From Tianweitania sediminis (lineage in GTDB: Bacteria > Pseudomonadota > Alphaproteobacteria > Rhizobiales > Rhizobiaceae): a DNA stretch of 64,000 nt. This document shows, piece after piece, positions 8,926-18,351 of this stretch. The stretch is from positions 124,001 to 188,000 of the forward strand of contig NZ_JAGIYY010000001.1 in NCBI RefSeq assembly GCF_017813335.1, written 5' to 3'. A program made the translations under genes and the position numbers. The notes below the pieces were generated by a model that worked only from the letters and a program-made list of their open reading frames with translations, did not search any database and had not been told where the DNA came from. Numbering within the stretch: position 1 is the first letter of the stretch; the number at the start of each line of letters is the position of its first letter.

Positions 8926-9255
8926 TCACTTGGGTTCGTTGTGTTCCAGGAGCCGGAACCACTCGGCATAAGGGGTATTCGTCACGAGCTTGCGGTTGAA
9001 GTCCGGGGCGCCGTCATCCCACCACGGTGTCCCGCGCTCTCCGAGCGCCACCTTGGCGGCATCGACCTGCGACCGCGCCGCTGATTCATCCGCTTCGGAA
9101 CCCCGGCGCCTGGCCGTTGCAACGGCACGCCGGGCCGTCATCAGTTCCGCAACGAGCTCGGCGCGCCGCTCTGTTGAGAGCCGCGGATCGCTGGTGCGCC
9201 AAAGGCGACCTTTCACAACGAAGTACCGGCCATCCGGTGTAACCGGGTACTTCAT
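8926..9255 (-). CDS. Conserved hypothetical protein, 109 aa
   Basis: Starts MKYPVTPDGRYFVVKGRLWR and ends with a WWDDGAPDFNRK...TPYAEWF segment. I recognise this as a family of short proteins of unknown function common in Proteobacteria. It appears soluble, with a helical Arg/Ala-rich middle (about 30-80). The stop lies 61 bp from the GMC start, so both may be cotranscribed; the RND pump gene lies upstream on the same strand with an 18-bp spacing. No function is proposed. Confidence 0.75.
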   Translation of the reverse strand: MKYPVTPDGRYFVVKGRLWRTSDPRLSTERRAELVAELMTARRAVATARRRGSEADESAARSQVDAAKVALGERGTPWWDDGAPDFNRKLVTNTPYAEWFRLLEHNEPK

Positions 9256-9273
9256 CCTGGGAAACGCGCGCCC

Positions 9274-12200
9274 TTACTCAGCTGGGGCGGGAACAGGCGC
9301 AGGCCCGGCTGAACGGTCGGGATCGTGCTTGATCTCCTTGGCGGCAATCAGGGTGTAGAACATCGGCACCACGAAGAGCGTGAACAGCGTGCCGATCAAC
9401 AGCCCCGTGAAGATCACCAGCCCCATCGACGAGCGCGCGGCCGCACCCGCACCAGAGGCGGTGATCAGCGGGACCACGCCGAAGGCCATGGCCGCTGTTG
9501 TCATCAGGATCGGGCGCAGACGGATCTTGGCGGAGCTGATGATCGCCTCGAACCGGTTCATGCCGTGCTCCTCCCGTTGCTGGTTGGCGAATTCCACCAG
9601 AAGGATGCCGTGCTTGGTGATGATGCCAATCAGCGTGATCAGACCGACCTGAGTGTAGATGTTCAGCGTTCCCAGGCCCAGATTGAGCGGCAGGATCGCG
9701 CCGAAGATCGACAGCGGCACCGACATCATGATGATCAGCGGATCGCGGAAGCTTTCGAACTGCGCTGCAAGCACCAGATAGATCACCACCACGGCGGCCG
9801 CGAAAGCGAGCAGGATCGTGTTGCCCTGCTCCACTTCCAGCCGCGATTGCCCGGAATAGTCGATGAAGTAGCCGTCGGGCAGCAGCGGTCGCGCGATCTG
9901 CTCGATGGTCGCCAACCCGTCGCCGGTGGTGACGCCCGGCACGGGCAGAGCCGAGATCGTGGCCGAGTTCAGCTGGTTGAACTGCTCGATGGCGGTTGCC
10001 GCAACGCCCGTGTTGATCGACACCACCGCCGACAGGGGCACCATCTCACCCGTGGCACTGCGCACAAAGAAGTCGCCCAGCCGCTCGGGGTTGCTGCGAT
10101 ACTCGTCCGGCACCTGCATGATGATATCGTAGCTGTTGGACTCGCGGTCGAACTGCGCCACGGGATTGCCGCCAACCAGCAGGCTCAAGGTCGTGCCGAT
10201 GTCGCGCACCGAGATGTTGAGCGCTGCCGCACGATCCCGGTCGATGGTGATCACGACCTGCTGCGCGTTGAAGTTCAGCGAGTTCTGGACGATGATGAAG
10301 CGGCCAGAAGCCTGCGCTTCCTGGCGCACCTGTTCGGCAACTTCATAAAGGCGGCTTGCTTCGCCGGTTGTTTGCAACACCACCGAAATCGGCAGCCCAC
10401 CGCCGGCACCCGGCAGCGAAGGCGGCGCAAACACCAGCGCCTGCACGCCCGCAACTTTCGACAAGCGGGCCTGGATGTCCTGCTGGATCTCCTTTTGCGA
10501 ACGCTCGCGATCGGCCCAATCCTTGAAGGCCCAAAGCGCGATGCCGGAGTTGGTCGCCCCGCCGAAGCCGACAATGGAAAAGTTGGCGCGCAGTTCGGGA
10601 ATATCTTCCGTCAAGGCGCGCATCTGGTCGGTGTAGGTCTTGGTGTAATCGGAGGTCGCATAAGACGGCCCCGTCACCAGCGAGAACAACGCGCCCTCGT
10701 CTTCTTCCGGCGCGAGTTCCCCCGACGTCTTGGTGAACATGAAGCCGGTCAGCCCCACGAGGACGACCACCATCAACAGCGTGACCGGCCGGTACTTCAG
10801 CGAGCCCGTCACCCAGCGCTCATAAACATTCGCGAGACGGTCCGAGGTGCGATCCACAAAGCGCTGGAAACGGCTGTGGTTGCCGCGCTTCAGAAGCCTC
10901 GCCGACATCATCGGCGTGATGGTGAGCGCAATGATGCCCGACAGGATCACCGAGCCCGCAAGCGTCACCGCAAACTCACGGAAGAGGGAGCCGGTGAGGC
11001 CGCCGGTGAAAGCCAGCGGTGCGAACACGGCCGCCAACGTGATGGTCATCGCGATCACCGGACCGGTGATTTCGCGCATGCCCTTGAACGCGGCCTGGCG
11101 GGGCTCAAGCCCTTCCTCAATGTGACGGTGGATGTTTTCCACCACGACGATCGCATCGTCCACCACAAGGCCGATCGCCAGAACCATGGCAAGAAGCGAA
11201 AGCAGGTTGATGGAATAGCCGAAGGCAAGAAGAACCGTGCAAACGCCGATCAGCGACAAGGGGATCGTGATGATCGGCATCACCACGGAGCGGAACGAGC
11301 CGAGGAACAGCAGGATCACCACCACCACGATCGCAACGGCTTCGGCGATGGTCGTAAAGACTTCCTCGATGGAGGCGCTGATCGCTTCGGTCGCATTATA
11401 CATCAACGTCAGCGTCATGCCTTCCGGCAAGGAGGCCTGGATGGCGGGCAGTTCGTCCAGAACGGCGTTGGCGGTGTCGAGCGGGTTGGCATCGGGCGTC
11501 GGAAACACGCCGATAAAGGTGCCGGGCTTCCCGTTGAAGGTGACGATCATGTCGTTGCTTGCGGCGCCGAGTTCCACATCGGCCACGTCGCGCAAGCGTA
11601 CGACCTCGTCGCCTTCTGCCTTCAACGGCAGGGCGCCAAACGCTTCGGGCGATTGCAGCGTCGATTCAACGGTGATCGCGTAGGAAACATATTCATTCTG
11701 CGTGCGTCCGGGCGCCGCCAGGAAGTTGGACGCACTGATGGCCGACAACACCTCGGCCGCCGTGAGCCCGCGGGATGCAAGGCGTACCGGATCGATCCAC
11801 ACGCGCATCGAATATTCGGCCGCACCCATGATCTGGATTTCCGCCACGCCCGGAATGGTGGACATGCGCGGGCGGATCACGCGCTCGATGTATTCGGTGA
11901 CCTGTTCATTGGTCATGTTCGGGTTCTGAAGCGCCAGATACATGCTGGCGAACTGCTGCCCGGTGCCCTTCACGATGATCGGGTCGTCTGACTCCGAAGG
12001 CAGCGAACCGCGCACCTGGTTGACCTTGGAAATCACCTCGGTGAGCGCAGCGTCCGGGTCGGAGCCCAGGTTCATGTTCACCGTCACCACGCTGGCGGAG
12101 GGACGGCTTTGCGAGGTGACGTAGTTGATGTTTTCCGTGGTCGCGGCGGCACGCGCGATCGGCGAGGTGATGAAGCCCTGGATCAGCTCGGCATTGGCGC

Positions 12201-12357
12201 CGGGATAGGTCGTGGTGACCGTGATCACCGTTTCCTCGACTTCCGGATATTGCCGCACGGCGAGGTTCACCAGCGACTGAAGGCCGAGCAGCAGGATCAG
12301 GAGACCGAGCACCGTTGAAAGAACGGGCCGGCGGATGAAGATGCCGGAAATGCTCAT
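9274..12357 (-). CDS. RND multidrug efflux permease (HAE-1 family)
   Basis: 1027 residues, the standard length of an inner-membrane RND pump. It starts with FIRRPVLSTVLGLLILLLG (TM1), has a large periplasmic porter domain, the GLVVDDAIVVVENI segment of TM4 with the paired Asp residues needed for proton relay, and a repeated second half. It exports drugs, dyes or detergents with a periplasmic adaptor and an outer-membrane channel. Its start overlaps the adaptor stop by 4 bp (12354-12357), so they are one operon. No outer-membrane factor gene is adjacent, so the pump presumably borrows a TolC-like channel encoded elsewhere. Confidence 0.95.
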   Translation of the reverse strand: MSISGIFIRRPVLSTVLGLLILLLGLQSLVNLAVRQYPEVEETVITVTTTYPGANAELIQGFITSPIARAAATTENINYVTSQSRPSASVVTVNMNLGSDPDAALTEVISKVNQVRGSLPSESDDPIIVKGTGQQFASMYLALQNPNMTNEQVTEYIERVIRPRMSTIPGVAEIQIMGAAEYSMRVWIDPVRLASRGLTAAEVLSAISASNFLAAPGRTQNEYVSYAITVESTLQSPEAFGALPLKAEGDEVVRLRDVADVELGAASNDMIVTFNGKPGTFIGVFPTPDANPLDTANAVLDELPAIQASLPEGMTLTLMYNATEAISASIEEVFTTIAEAVAIVVVVILLFLGSFRSVVMPIITIPLSLIGVCTVLLAFGYSINLLSLLAMVLAIGLVVDDAIVVVENIHRHIEEGLEPRQAAFKGMREITGPVIAMTITLAAVFAPLAFTGGLTGSLFREFAVTLAGSVILSGIIALTITPMMSARLLKRGNHSRFQRFVDRTSDRLANVYERWVTGSLKYRPVTLLMVVVLVGLTGFMFTKTSGELAPEEDEGALFSLVTGPSYATSDYTKTYTDQMRALTEDIPELRANFSIVGFGGATNSGIALWAFKDWADRERSQKEIQQDIQARLSKVAGVQALVFAPPSLPGAGGGLPISVVLQTTGEASRLYEVAEQVRQEAQASGRFIIVQNSLNFNAQQVVITIDRDRAAALNISVRDIGTTLSLLVGGNPVAQFDRESNSYDIIMQVPDEYRSNPERLGDFFVRSATGEMVPLSAVVSINTGVAATAIEQFNQLNSATISALPVPGVTTGDGLATIEQIARPLLPDGYFIDYSGQSRLEVEQGNTILLAFAAAVVVIYLVLAAQFESFRDPLIIMMSVPLSIFGAILPLNLGLGTLNIYTQVGLITLIGIITKHGILLVEFANQQREEHGMNRFEAIISSAKIRLRPILMTTAAMAFGVVPLITASGAGAAARSSMGLVIFTGLLIGTLFTLFVVPMFYTLIAAKEIKHDPDRSAGPAPVPAPAE

Positions 12358-13589
12358 TGCTGCGACACCTGCTGCGGTGCACCCGCGCCGTTTCCGTCCG
12401 CGGCAGGGTTGACCGTGTTGTCGACCGCGACGGGCGTGCCGTTGCTCAAGCGGTTCTGGCCAGCGGTGATCACGACATCGCCCACATTGAGGCCGCTTCG
12501 GATCTCGACATCAGGACCGTTGCGGCGCCCGACCTGTACAAACACCTGCGCAGCCTGCTGCGTCGCCGGCGCGGCCTGCGGCTGTGTTGCCCCTTCGGCT
12601 GCTTCCCCTTCCGCTCCTGCCGCTGGGACAGGTGCCGCTCCCTGCTGCGCTTCCGGGTTTTCCTGCGCTGCTTCCGGCTGGATCGGACGGACCAGATACA
12701 CGTAGTCGCCGTAAAGGCTCGTCACCACCGCCGTTTGTGGCAGGATCATCACGTTGTCTTCCGTTGGAAGCTGGACTTCGATCTGGGCGAACTGACCTGG
12801 TGCCAAGGTCTGCTCCGGGTTTTCGATGGCCGCGCGCACCGAAACGAGCCGGCTCGCAGGATCAATGCGCGGGTCGATGCCCGTGATCTCGCCTTCGAAT
12901 CGCGTGTTCGTTCCGTCGAGCGACACCACCACCGGTTGACCGATGCGGATCTGGCTCAAGCGCTGTTCCGGCACGGTGAAGTCGGCCCGCATCAGATCGA
13001 GATCCTGCAACGTCACCACAGTTGTGCCGGGCTGGAGGTATTGGCCGACATCAACCCGCGGGATGCCAACCGTGCCGCTGAACGGCGCACGCAGCTGCTT
13101 CTGAGACAGGACGGCCTCGGCCTTCTGGACCTGTGCCGACGACGCCTGAGCTGCGGCCTGGGCGGCTTCGAGCGACACGCTGGTGCCGACACCGCGCTGT
13201 TGCAATTCCTGAGCGCGCTGCAGGGTTTGCTGGTCGAGGTCAGCCTGGGTGCGGGCCGCCGCCAGGTCTGCGCGTTGGACTGCATCATCCAGTTGCACAA
13301 GCACGTCCCCCGCTTCGACGCGCTGGTTCGCTTCGAAATTGACGGCTGTGATGATGCCGGCATTCTCCACCGTCAGTTCCACGCCGCGGTTTGCACTGAT
13401 CGTGCCGATCGCCCCGATGGAGGGCGTCCAGCTTCGAGGCTCCACCGTAACCGTGGAAACGGTGGCTGTCGGTGTCGGCATGTTTGCGAAGAAGTCTTGG
13501 ATCGCCTGGTCCCGGAACATGTTGAAGCCAACGATGCCGCCGCCAACCAGGGCAAGCAGAACAATGGCAATCAGGAAACGCTTGATCAT
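12354..13589 (-). CDS. RND periplasmic adaptor (membrane fusion protein)
   Basis: 411 residues. An N-terminal membrane anchor (about 5-22) is followed by lipoyl half-motifs (IGTISANRGVEL..., LRAPFSGTVG), a coiled-coil hairpin rich in Gln/Ala (about 105-165), a beta-barrel (RADFTVPEQRL) and the membrane-proximal domain. Residues about 303-347 form a low-complexity Pro/Ala/Gln/Glu insertion not typical of the family. The adaptor links the RND pump to an outer-membrane channel. It is the first gene of the operon, divergent from tetR across 100 bp that holds the likely TetR operator. Confidence 0.93.
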   Translation of the reverse strand: MIKRFLIAIVLLALVGGGIVGFNMFRDQAIQDFFANMPTPTATVSTVTVEPRSWTPSIGAIGTISANRGVELTVENAGIITAVNFEANQRVEAGDVLVQLDDAVQRADLAAARTQADLDQQTLQRAQELQQRGVGTSVSLEAAQAAAQASSAQVQKAEAVLSQKQLRAPFSGTVGIPRVDVGQYLQPGTTVVTLQDLDLMRADFTVPEQRLSQIRIGQPVVVSLDGTNTRFEGEITGIDPRIDPASRLVSVRAAIENPEQTLAPGQFAQIEVQLPTEDNVMILPQTAVVTSLYGDYVYLVRPIQPEAAQENPEAQQGAAPVPAAGAEGEAAEGATQPQAAPATQQAAQVFVQVGRRNGPDVEIRSGLNVGDVVITAGQNRLSNGTPVAVDNTVNPAADGNGAGAPQQVSQQ

Positions 13590-13673
13590 GATCCGAGCTC
13601 AACCACGCTTTGCCGGACGCATGGGAAACGCGACCGCCACGAGAAAAAGATTGTAATATGGCTTCACCAACTG

Positions 13674-13689
13674 TACCGTCTGGACGGTA
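13674..13689. promoter_or_regulatory. Inverted repeat, likely TetR operator
   Basis: TACCGTCTGGACGGTA is a 7-2-7 inverted repeat (perfect arms) ending one base before the tetR start codon, in the divergent tetR/adaptor intergenic region. Its size and place fit a TetR-family operator. A repressor bound here could block both tetR initiation and the adaptor promoter. Confidence 0.65.
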
Positions 13690-14262
13690 ATGTCAAGTGA
13701 AGTAACCATCCCTCCTGTCAGCAAGCGTCAAGCCACGCGGTCCCGGATCTTGGAAGCTGCGTCCGAGATCGTGCAGGAAAGTGGTGCCAACGGCTTGTCC
13801 CTGGATGCTGTTGCCGCCAAGGCCGGGGTCTCCAAAGGCGGCCTGCTTTACCACTTCCCCTCAAAATCGAAGCTTCTGACCGCGGCCGTCGAGAGCTTCG
13901 TGCTTGATTATGAGGCGCAGCTCATGAGTTGCGAGGCAACGCACGGAGAAAGTGAGCATCCGCTTTCGCACGCCTTCCTCGATCTCTTTCTGCAGGACTG
14001 TCGGTGCAATCGGAAGCCTCCGTCGGGCATCCTGGCCGCCTTGGCAGAAGATCCTTCCTTTCTCGACCCGGTTCGTCAGCACGAACGCCTGATTCTCCAG
14101 CGCTTGAAGGATGACCTGGGGGACGCCGATCTTGCTTCGTTGATCTACTTCACCATTGCCGGACTGAAGAGCAGCCATCTGCTTGACCTGAATGTGGTTC
14201 CCGACGAGGACGCGCGCCGCGTCGCGGAACGCTTGCGCGGGCTGATCGTGGCCAAGGGCTAA
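13690..14262 (+). CDS. TetR/AcrR family transcriptional regulator
   Basis: 190 residues. Helix-turn-helix at about 12-55: ATRSRILEAA...SLDAVAAKAGVSKGGLLYHFPSKSKLL, the classic TetR pattern. The C-terminal ligand domain is typical in size. It is divergent from the RND operon and probably represses it in the absence of a pump substrate (inference from position). The ATG directly follows the inverted repeat at 13674-13689, leaving no room for a Shine-Dalgarno site outside the palindrome; no other in-frame start codon occurs before the conserved domain. Confidence 0.9.
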   Translation: MSSEVTIPPVSKRQATRSRILEAASEIVQESGANGLSLDAVAAKAGVSKGGLLYHFPSKSKLLTAAVESFVLDYEAQLMSCEATHGESEHPLSHAFLDLFLQDCRCNRKPPSGILAALAEDPSFLDPVRQHERLILQRLKDDLGDADLASLIYFTIAGLKSSHLLDLNVVPDEDARRVAERLRGLIVAKG

Positions 14263-14393
14263 ATATCCGCTTCGGCCCCCTTCCGGCGTAATCCGAGGCG
14301 TTTCGCACCTCCCGCTATGGCGCCAACCGTTGCCTTTCGCCCGTCGGGCGCCATGTGCCTTGTTGAACACTGAACAAGCGCGGGGGGCGCTCG

Positions 14394-15392
14394 ATGCTTG
14401 CGCGTCATGCCGGCAAAATCACGGGGATCGCAGCCGCTTTGTCGCCTGTCGGCGGGCTGACTGGCTGCGCCGGGATGCAGTCGGCACTTGATCCAGCGGG
14501 CCACGAGGCGCAGGAACTCTACCTCCTGTTTCTCGGCATGTGTGCCGGCGGCGCGGTGGTGTTCATCAGCGTTGTTTCCTTGTTGATCTATGCCGTGCAT
14601 CACCAGCGGCGCGTGCATAGTGACCGGGTCGTGGCGCGCCTGATCTTGTGGGGCACGGTCACCACCGTCGCGGTTCTGACTGTGCTTCTGACCTTCTCAT
14701 TGGCCTTGTGGCCGGGCCTGCGCCCCGTTCAGGCCGAAGGGCAGCCTGCAATCGAGATCACCGTCACTGGCCACCAGTTCTGGTGGGACGTCCGCTATCA
14801 AACGCCGGACGGCCAAGCCGTTGTTGTTGCGGCGAACGAGGTCCGCCTGCCGGTTGGAGAACGCGTTTTCCTCACGCTGGAAAGCGCGGACATGATCCAC
14901 TCCTTCTGGATTCCGGCCTTGGCCGGAAAGATGGACATGGTTCCCGGTCGCAGTACGCATCTTTCCCTTTTGGCGACACGTCCCGGCGTGTTTCGCGGTC
15001 CGTGCGCCGAATATTGCGGCACATCGCATGCCCTGATGGCCTTTTCCGCCGTGGCGATGGAACCTGCAGCATTCACCGCTTGGCTTGCGGCACGCCGCAT
15101 GCCCTCCCCGACCGCCCAGGCTGCCGGGCTCCAGGCCTTCCTTTCCAACGGCTGCGGCGGCTGCCACACGATCAGCGGCACGGAGGCGCGAGGGAAAATC
15201 GGACCCGATCTCAGCCATGTCGGATCACGCGAAACGATCGGCGCCGGCATCCTCCCCAACACCGTCCAATCGATCGCGCGCTTCATCAAAGAGCCGGACA
15301 CAATCAAGCCGGGCGTTCGAATGCCGTCATTTCGCATGCTGCCCGACGAAGAAATTGCAGGCATCGCTCAGTATCTGAAGGGTCTCCAATGA
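14394..15392 (+). CDS. coxM: Cytochrome c oxidase subunit II with fused cytochrome c domain
   Basis: 332 residues. Signal sequence with lipobox LTGC (Cys25) suggests a lipoprotein; two membrane helices follow (about 42-68 and 84-106). The CuA site is complete: H169, C204, E206, C208, H212 and M215. A fused class I cytochrome c domain has C254-x2-C257-H258, with a Met-rich segment near residue 316 as likely sixth ligand. This is the caa3 architecture also known from CoxM of Bradyrhizobium. It takes electrons from cytochrome c in the periplasm and passes them to subunit I. The stop overlaps the next ATG (ATGA). Confidence 0.9.
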   Translation: MLARHAGKITGIAAALSPVGGLTGCAGMQSALDPAGHEAQELYLLFLGMCAGGAVVFISVVSLLIYAVHHQRRVHSDRVVARLILWGTVTTVAVLTVLLTFSLALWPGLRPVQAEGQPAIEITVTGHQFWWDVRYQTPDGQAVVVAANEVRLPVGERVFLTLESADMIHSFWIPALAGKMDMVPGRSTHLSLLATRPGVFRGPCAEYCGTSHALMAFSAVAMEPAAFTAWLAARRMPSPTAQAAGLQAFLSNGCGGCHTISGTEARGKIGPDLSHVGSRETIGAGILPNTVQSIARFIKEPDTIKPGVRMPSFRMLPDEEIAGIAQYLKGLQ

Positions 15393-17929
15393 GCGACGTG
15401 CTCGATCCCGCCACTGAAACCAGAGCCGACACAGACGACCTTGAACGTCGACGTGCGCAGGAGAAGCGCTTGCGCGAGGTTTGGGCGACGCCGGGCGGCT
15501 GGCGCTATTGGACTTCGGTGAACAACACGGACATCGGCGTCTGGTATGCCTCCGCCGCATTTCTGTTCATGCTGTTTGCCGGCGTGCTCGCGCTTCTGGT
15601 GCGCACCCAGCTTGCCGTTCCCGATAACGACTTCCTGTCGGCGGACCTCTTCAACCAAGCTTTCACGCTGCACGGAACCGTCATGATGTTCCTGTTTGCG
15701 GTGCCGATCTTCGAGTCCTTCGCGATCTTCGTGCTGCCTGGTATGCTGGGCACGCGCGAGCTGCCCTTTCCGCGCTTGTCGGCCTTCGGCTTCTGGAGCT
15801 TCGCCATCGGCGGCGTCTTCGTGTGCGGATCGATCCTGTTCAATGCCGCGCCATCCGCCGGATGGTTCATGTATCCGCCCCTGGCGACAAACAAGGAGCA
15901 GATCGGCATTGGCGCCGATATCTGGCTGCTTGGCCTGTCCTTCATCGAAGTGGCGTCGCTTGCCGCCGCCGTGGAACTGATCGTGGGGATCATGAAGTTC
16001 CGCGCGCCGGGGATGCGGGTCAACATGATGCCGCTCTTCGCCTGGTATCTCCTGATCGTTGCCGGGATGATCCTGTTTGCGTTTCCGCCGCTGATTGCGG
16101 GCGATCTCCTGTTCGAGTTGCAGCGCCTGTTCGACTGGCCGTTTTTCGATCCCGCCCGAGGTGGCGATCCACTCTTGTGGCAGCACCTGTTCTGGATCTT
16201 CGGCCATCCCGAAGTTTACATCGTGTTTTTGCCGGCCATTGCCTTGATGGCGATGATCGTTCCCACGTTCGCGCAGCGGCCGATCGTCGGTTATTCCTGG
16301 ATCGTGCTGGCAGCCGTAGGAACGGGCTTCCTCAGTTTCGGCCTGTGGGTCCACCACATGTTCACCACAGGCCTGCCCGCCATTTCGCTCGCCTTCTTTT
16401 CCGCAGCATCGGAAGCGGTCGCCATCCCGACCGGCGTGCAGATCTTTGTATTTATCGCCACGCTGCTTGCCGGCCGCGTGATCTTTTCCGTGCCGATGCT
16501 GTTTGGCGCCGGCGGCCTGGTGATCTTCGTGATCGGCGGTTTGACCGGTGTGATGGTGGCGATCGCGCCCTTCGACTGGCAGGCCCACGACACCTATTTC
16601 ATCGTTGCCCACCTTCACTACGTCCTGATCGGCGGCATGCTGTTTCCGATCGTCGCGGGGCTCTATTATTACTTCCCGCTGATTTCGGGAAAGCTGTTGT
16701 CCGACCGGCTCGGCAAGATCGCCTTCTGGCTGATGTTTACAGGGTTCAACATCGGCTTCTTCCCGATGCACCTGACTGGGCTGCGCGGCATGCCGCGGCG
16801 GGTGTTTACCTATCCGCCCGACATGGGCTTTGATTGGTTGAACCTTGTTTCCACCATCGGCGCCTTTGTTTTCGCCAGCGGCATTCTGGTGATCGTCGTG
16901 GATGTCGTTTGGCCACGCAAAAAACAGCCTAAGGCGCCGATCAACCCCTGGGATGCAGGCACGCTGGAATGGCTCACCGCGCCGGATGAGAACTGGGGCA
17001 TGCGCTCCATCCCGGAAATTCGCACCCGTTATCCCCTTTGGCAGGAAAAGACGCTGCGTCGCGAGGTCGACGAGGGCCGCTGGTACCTGCCGGATGCGGA
17101 GGAGGGGCATCGCGAGGCTCTCATGACGTCCGTTCTCGACGGAGAAGCGCAAGAGGTGTTCCGCGTTCCTGGCGTTTCAGTGCTCCCGATTTTGTGCGCC
17201 GTTTTCCTTGGCGGCGCGTTTATTGCGATGACCTTCGAAGCCTGGTGGACCACGCTCGTTTGTTCAGTGATCTTCTTCGGGTTCCTGATGGCCTGGATCT
17301 GGATCGGCACGGCACAAATTCCCGAAAAGGAGAAGAAGGACATCGGCCGCGGCGTTTCGTTGCCGCTTTACGTGTCCGGGCAGCCATCGGCCGGATGGTG
17401 GGCCATGTTCATCACCATGGTTGGCGACGGAACGGCCTTTGCGAGCCTCATGTTCGGCTACTTCTTTTATTGGACGATCCACGCCGACTTCACGGCCGGT
17501 TCCGAAGCGCCGGGAGCTTTCTGGCCACTCACCAGCCTCGCGCTGTTTCTCGCCGCCTGGGCGTTGATGGCCGTTTCCAAGCGCGTCAACACGAGCGGAA
17601 GGACAACTTTGTTCCGTCTTCTTCTCATGGCGTCTCTCGCTCTGACGGTCGCTGCATCGCTCGCCGGCCTTGCCGGACCGTGGTTCGGAGGAATGGATCC
17701 GACCATGCATATCTACCCTGCCATCGTGTGGGTGATCGTGGCCTGGACAATTGCCCACGCGGCAGTGGGTGTCGTGATGCAGGCGTTTTGTCTCGTTGCC
17801 AGCTATGCGGGCCGGCTGACCGCGCGCTACGACAAGGACATCCACAACGTCGTTCTTTACTGGCACTTCCTGATGGTCACCGCCGCCGTCACCTTCGCGG
17901 TGATCGGCCTGTTCCCGCGGATGGTGTGA
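15389..17929 (+). CDS. Cytochrome c oxidase subunit I-III fusion
   Basis: 846 residues; ATG at 15389 overlaps the subunit II stop. Residues 1 to about 560 are heme-copper oxidase subunit I, with FGHPEVYIVF near 272 (CuB His and cross-linked Tyr), the HHMFTTGL CuB His pair, and the heme-ligand AHLHYV segment. After about residue 590 a subunit III domain begins (PLYVSGQPSAGWWAMFITMVG...) with further membrane helices. Bradyrhizobium CoxN and CoxO are separate polypeptides; here they form one chain. The fused protein reduces O2 to water and pumps protons. No assembly factors are encoded nearby. Confidence 0.92.
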   Translation: MSDVLDPATETRADTDDLERRRAQEKRLREVWATPGGWRYWTSVNNTDIGVWYASAAFLFMLFAGVLALLVRTQLAVPDNDFLSADLFNQAFTLHGTVMMFLFAVPIFESFAIFVLPGMLGTRELPFPRLSAFGFWSFAIGGVFVCGSILFNAAPSAGWFMYPPLATNKEQIGIGADIWLLGLSFIEVASLAAAVELIVGIMKFRAPGMRVNMMPLFAWYLLIVAGMILFAFPPLIAGDLLFELQRLFDWPFFDPARGGDPLLWQHLFWIFGHPEVYIVFLPAIALMAMIVPTFAQRPIVGYSWIVLAAVGTGFLSFGLWVHHMFTTGLPAISLAFFSAASEAVAIPTGVQIFVFIATLLAGRVIFSVPMLFGAGGLVIFVIGGLTGVMVAIAPFDWQAHDTYFIVAHLHYVLIGGMLFPIVAGLYYYFPLISGKLLSDRLGKIAFWLMFTGFNIGFFPMHLTGLRGMPRRVFTYPPDMGFDWLNLVSTIGAFVFASGILVIVVDVVWPRKKQPKAPINPWDAGTLEWLTAPDENWGMRSIPEIRTRYPLWQEKTLRREVDEGRWYLPDAEEGHREALMTSVLDGEAQEVFRVPGVSVLPILCAVFLGGAFIAMTFEAWWTTLVCSVIFFGFLMAWIWIGTAQIPEKEKKDIGRGVSLPLYVSGQPSAGWWAMFITMVGDGTAFASLMFGYFFYWTIHADFTAGSEAPGAFWPLTSLALFLAAWALMAVSKRVNTSGRTTLFRLLLMASLALTVAASLAGLAGPWFGGMDPTMHIYPAIVWVIVAWTIAHAAVGVVMQAFCLVASYAGRLTARYDKDIHNVVLYWHFLMVTAAVTFAVIGLFPRMV

Positions 17930-17930
17930 C

Positions 17931-18317
17931 ATGGGCTTTCGCATCCTCCCGAAGGAAATCGAGACGCTCTGGACGCTGTTTACCGGCCCCGCGATCTGGG
18001 CCGTGCATTTTCTGTTCTGTTATGTCTGGGCGGCCATCTACTGCGCGAAACGAGACCAGCTCCAATTCGGCATGGTCTTTGTTCGCGGCGGAATCGGCGT
18101 GGCCACCGTGATCGCCCTGGTTCTGGTGGCGGCCGGCGGTTACCTGGCCTGGCGGCAATGGGGCTTTGGCGTCAACAATCCCCCACACAACAAGCCCACC
18201 GAAGACAGTCGTACGCTTTTCCAAGGCTTTTCGACCTTGTTGTTGTCTGCGCTGAGCTTCGTGGCGGTCGTGTTCACCGCGCTGCCGACGCTGTTTATCC
18301 AGGCGTGCTGGCCATGA
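17931..18317 (+). CDS. Small membrane protein of caa3 oxidase operon (CoxP-like position)
   Basis: 128 residues with three likely membrane helices (about 16-40, 48-68, 98-122) separated by short loops. It starts one base after the oxidase I-III stop and precedes a cytochrome c gene. It holds the place of CoxP in rhizobial coxMNOP clusters, whose function is unknown. No heme or copper motif is visible, although His26, Cys30 and Cys38 sit in or near the first helix. It may be an oxidase accessory subunit or stabiliser. Confidence 0.75.
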   Translation: MGFRILPKEIETLWTLFTGPAIWAVHFLFCYVWAAIYCAKRDQLQFGMVFVRGGIGVATVIALVLVAAGGYLAWRQWGFGVNNPPHNKPTEDSRTLFQGFSTLLLSALSFVAVVFTALPTLFIQACWP

Positions 18318-18351
18318 AGCGCGCAACGATCTTTGTAGGGGCTGCTCGCCC

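Noticed and set aside
9325-11991. 888-codon open frame antisense to the RND pump gene
   Set aside because: Composition (His, Arg, Gln and Asp rich, no domains) is that of a mirror frame of a GC-rich gene; the opposite strand encodes a clear RND permease over the same span.
15368-17152. 594-codon open frame antisense to the oxidase I-III fusion
   Set aside because: Shadow frame: low-complexity His/Gln/Arg-rich product, while the plus strand holds conserved oxidase motifs.
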